Shown in pieces: positions 63,579 to 64,000 of a stretch of DNA of 64,000 nt. The stretch comes from Pseudonocardia autotrophica (GTDB lineage: Bacteria > Actinomycetota > Actinomycetes > Mycobacteriales > Pseudonocardiaceae): NCBI RefSeq assembly GCF_003945385.1, contig NZ_AP018920.1:2976001-3040000 (forward strand), given 5' to 3'. The translations under genes and the position numbers were made by a program. Under the pieces are notes generated by a model. That model saw nothing but the letters and a program-made list of their open reading frames with translations, did not search any database and was not told the origin of the DNA. The first letter of the stretch is position 1. Each line of letters opens with the position of its first letter.

Positions 63579-64000
63579 TCAGTAGAGCCGGTACGACGCG
63601 CGGGCGGCCGTGAACCCGTGCCCGGTGCGGGCGTCCCGGCACTCGACGCCGCTGCGCCGGCTGACGCAGGTGAGGTCGCCGCGGGTCAGGTGGGTGCCGT
63701 AGTCGAGCACCGCGTCGCCGGTCGCCGCGGGTGCCGGCTCGCAGCTCGCGCGGGATCCGGCGGCCCCGCCGACGACGAGCCCGGCGTCGGTCGTGCAGTC
63801 GTCGGCCGCCCACTCCCGGCTGGTGACGTCGCAGCGGGCCTCTCCGGTGTCCATCGAGCAGGCGATGTTGCCCGACGGCGAGCTGAACGCCGCCGGATCA
63901 CCGAACCCGGCCGGATCGGCGGGCGTGCTGTCCGCGACGAGATCGGCCGGCACCACCGGCGCGGCCTGGGCCTGCGCGGACTCGGTGGGTCCGGGTCCGG
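63579..64000 (-). CDS. DUF6636-domain protein, N-terminus beyond the window
   Basis: The C-terminal part of a protein running off the right edge. The visible 140 residues are a Pro/Ala-rich linker (GPGPTESAQAQAAP) and a DUF6636 domain with six cysteines: FSSPSGNIACS, ARCDV, DDCTT, ASCEP, LTCVSRRSGVEC, TGHGFTAARASYRLY. The linker composition suggests a membrane-anchored or kinase-linked protein like the one at 58947-60827. A GTG at 63954 is in frame, but the open frame continues upstream to the edge. Confidence 0.75.
   Translation of the reverse strand, partial: GPGPTESAQAQAAPVVPADLVADSTPADPAGFGDPAAFSSPSGNIACSMDTGEARCDVTSREWAADDCTTDAGLVVGGAAGSRASCEPAPAATGDAVLDYGTHLTRGDLTCVSRRSGVECRDARTGHGFTAARASYRLY

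Overview
The window is a GC-rich actinobacterial chromosome segment with many GTG starts and tightly overlapping start/stop codons. Gene order points to Mycobacteriales/Pseudonocardiales, and a Pseudonocardia-like member of Pseudonocardiaceae is my best guess; this is inferred from gene content and was not searched. No transposase, integrase, phage gene or CRISPR array was seen.

Left part (1-18.2 kb): a NifU-like/UGSC-family redox pair is followed by a conserved housekeeping block. It holds principal sigma factor, inositol monophosphatase, a LytR_C (Cei-like) protein, DUF4193, DUF3093, dUTPase, a hugely expanded DUF3710 protein, an OB-fold protein, DUF3159, two TrkA potassium-channel regulators, an APC permease and a TrmA-type RNA methyltransferase. 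The order recalls the sigA to Rv2689c region of Mycobacterium tuberculosis. A tRNA with anticodon CAA but a class I (short) variable loop follows.

Middle (18.5-40.6 kb): a universal stress protein, a decayed HAD gene and an ANTAR response regulator (PdtaR) come first. Then a LivKHMGF branched-chain amino acid importer whose LivH carries an extra extracellular domain, a thioesterase, carbonic anhydrase, a methyltransferase, rpsA, a lipoprotein, a coaE-GrpB fusion, a sigma/membrane-protein pair, a DUF402 protein, uvrB, a GT87-like glycosyltransferase and a GAF regulator. The pdtaR, rpsA, coaE, DUF402, uvrB series recalls a second M. tuberculosis block (Rv1626-Rv1633).

Right part (40.6-64 kb): this is the accessory-rich part. 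It begins with an operon for an unusual protein joining an extracellular alpha/beta-hydrolase to a cytosolic ABC ATPase, plus its permease. A TerC protein follows behind a probable yybP-ykoY manganese riboswitch, then a metallophosphoesterase without a standard start codon, FKBP, a SUKH protein and a CaCA-type antiporter. A seven-gene operon makes and uses PQQ: a cupredoxin-like protein, a PQQ alcohol dehydrogenase with the Asp-Tyr-Asp signature of lanthanide enzymes, and pqqABCDE. About 1 kb of gene-free DNA separates it from a rubredoxin/R2lox-like di-iron pair. Near-identical dyads AACA-NN-TGTT occur at 47968, 55510 and 56978 and may mark a shared regulator. The window ends with two Ser/Thr kinases with extracellular sensor domains, an S9 peptidase, RNase HI and the C-terminus of a protein sharing the DUF6636 sensor domain with one kinase.

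The most novel-looking items are the hydrolase-ABC fusion, the PQQ/lanthanide-type dehydrogenase operon lacking visible secretion signals, the R2lox-rubredoxin pair with recurring dyads, and the class I tRNA with a Leu anticodon.
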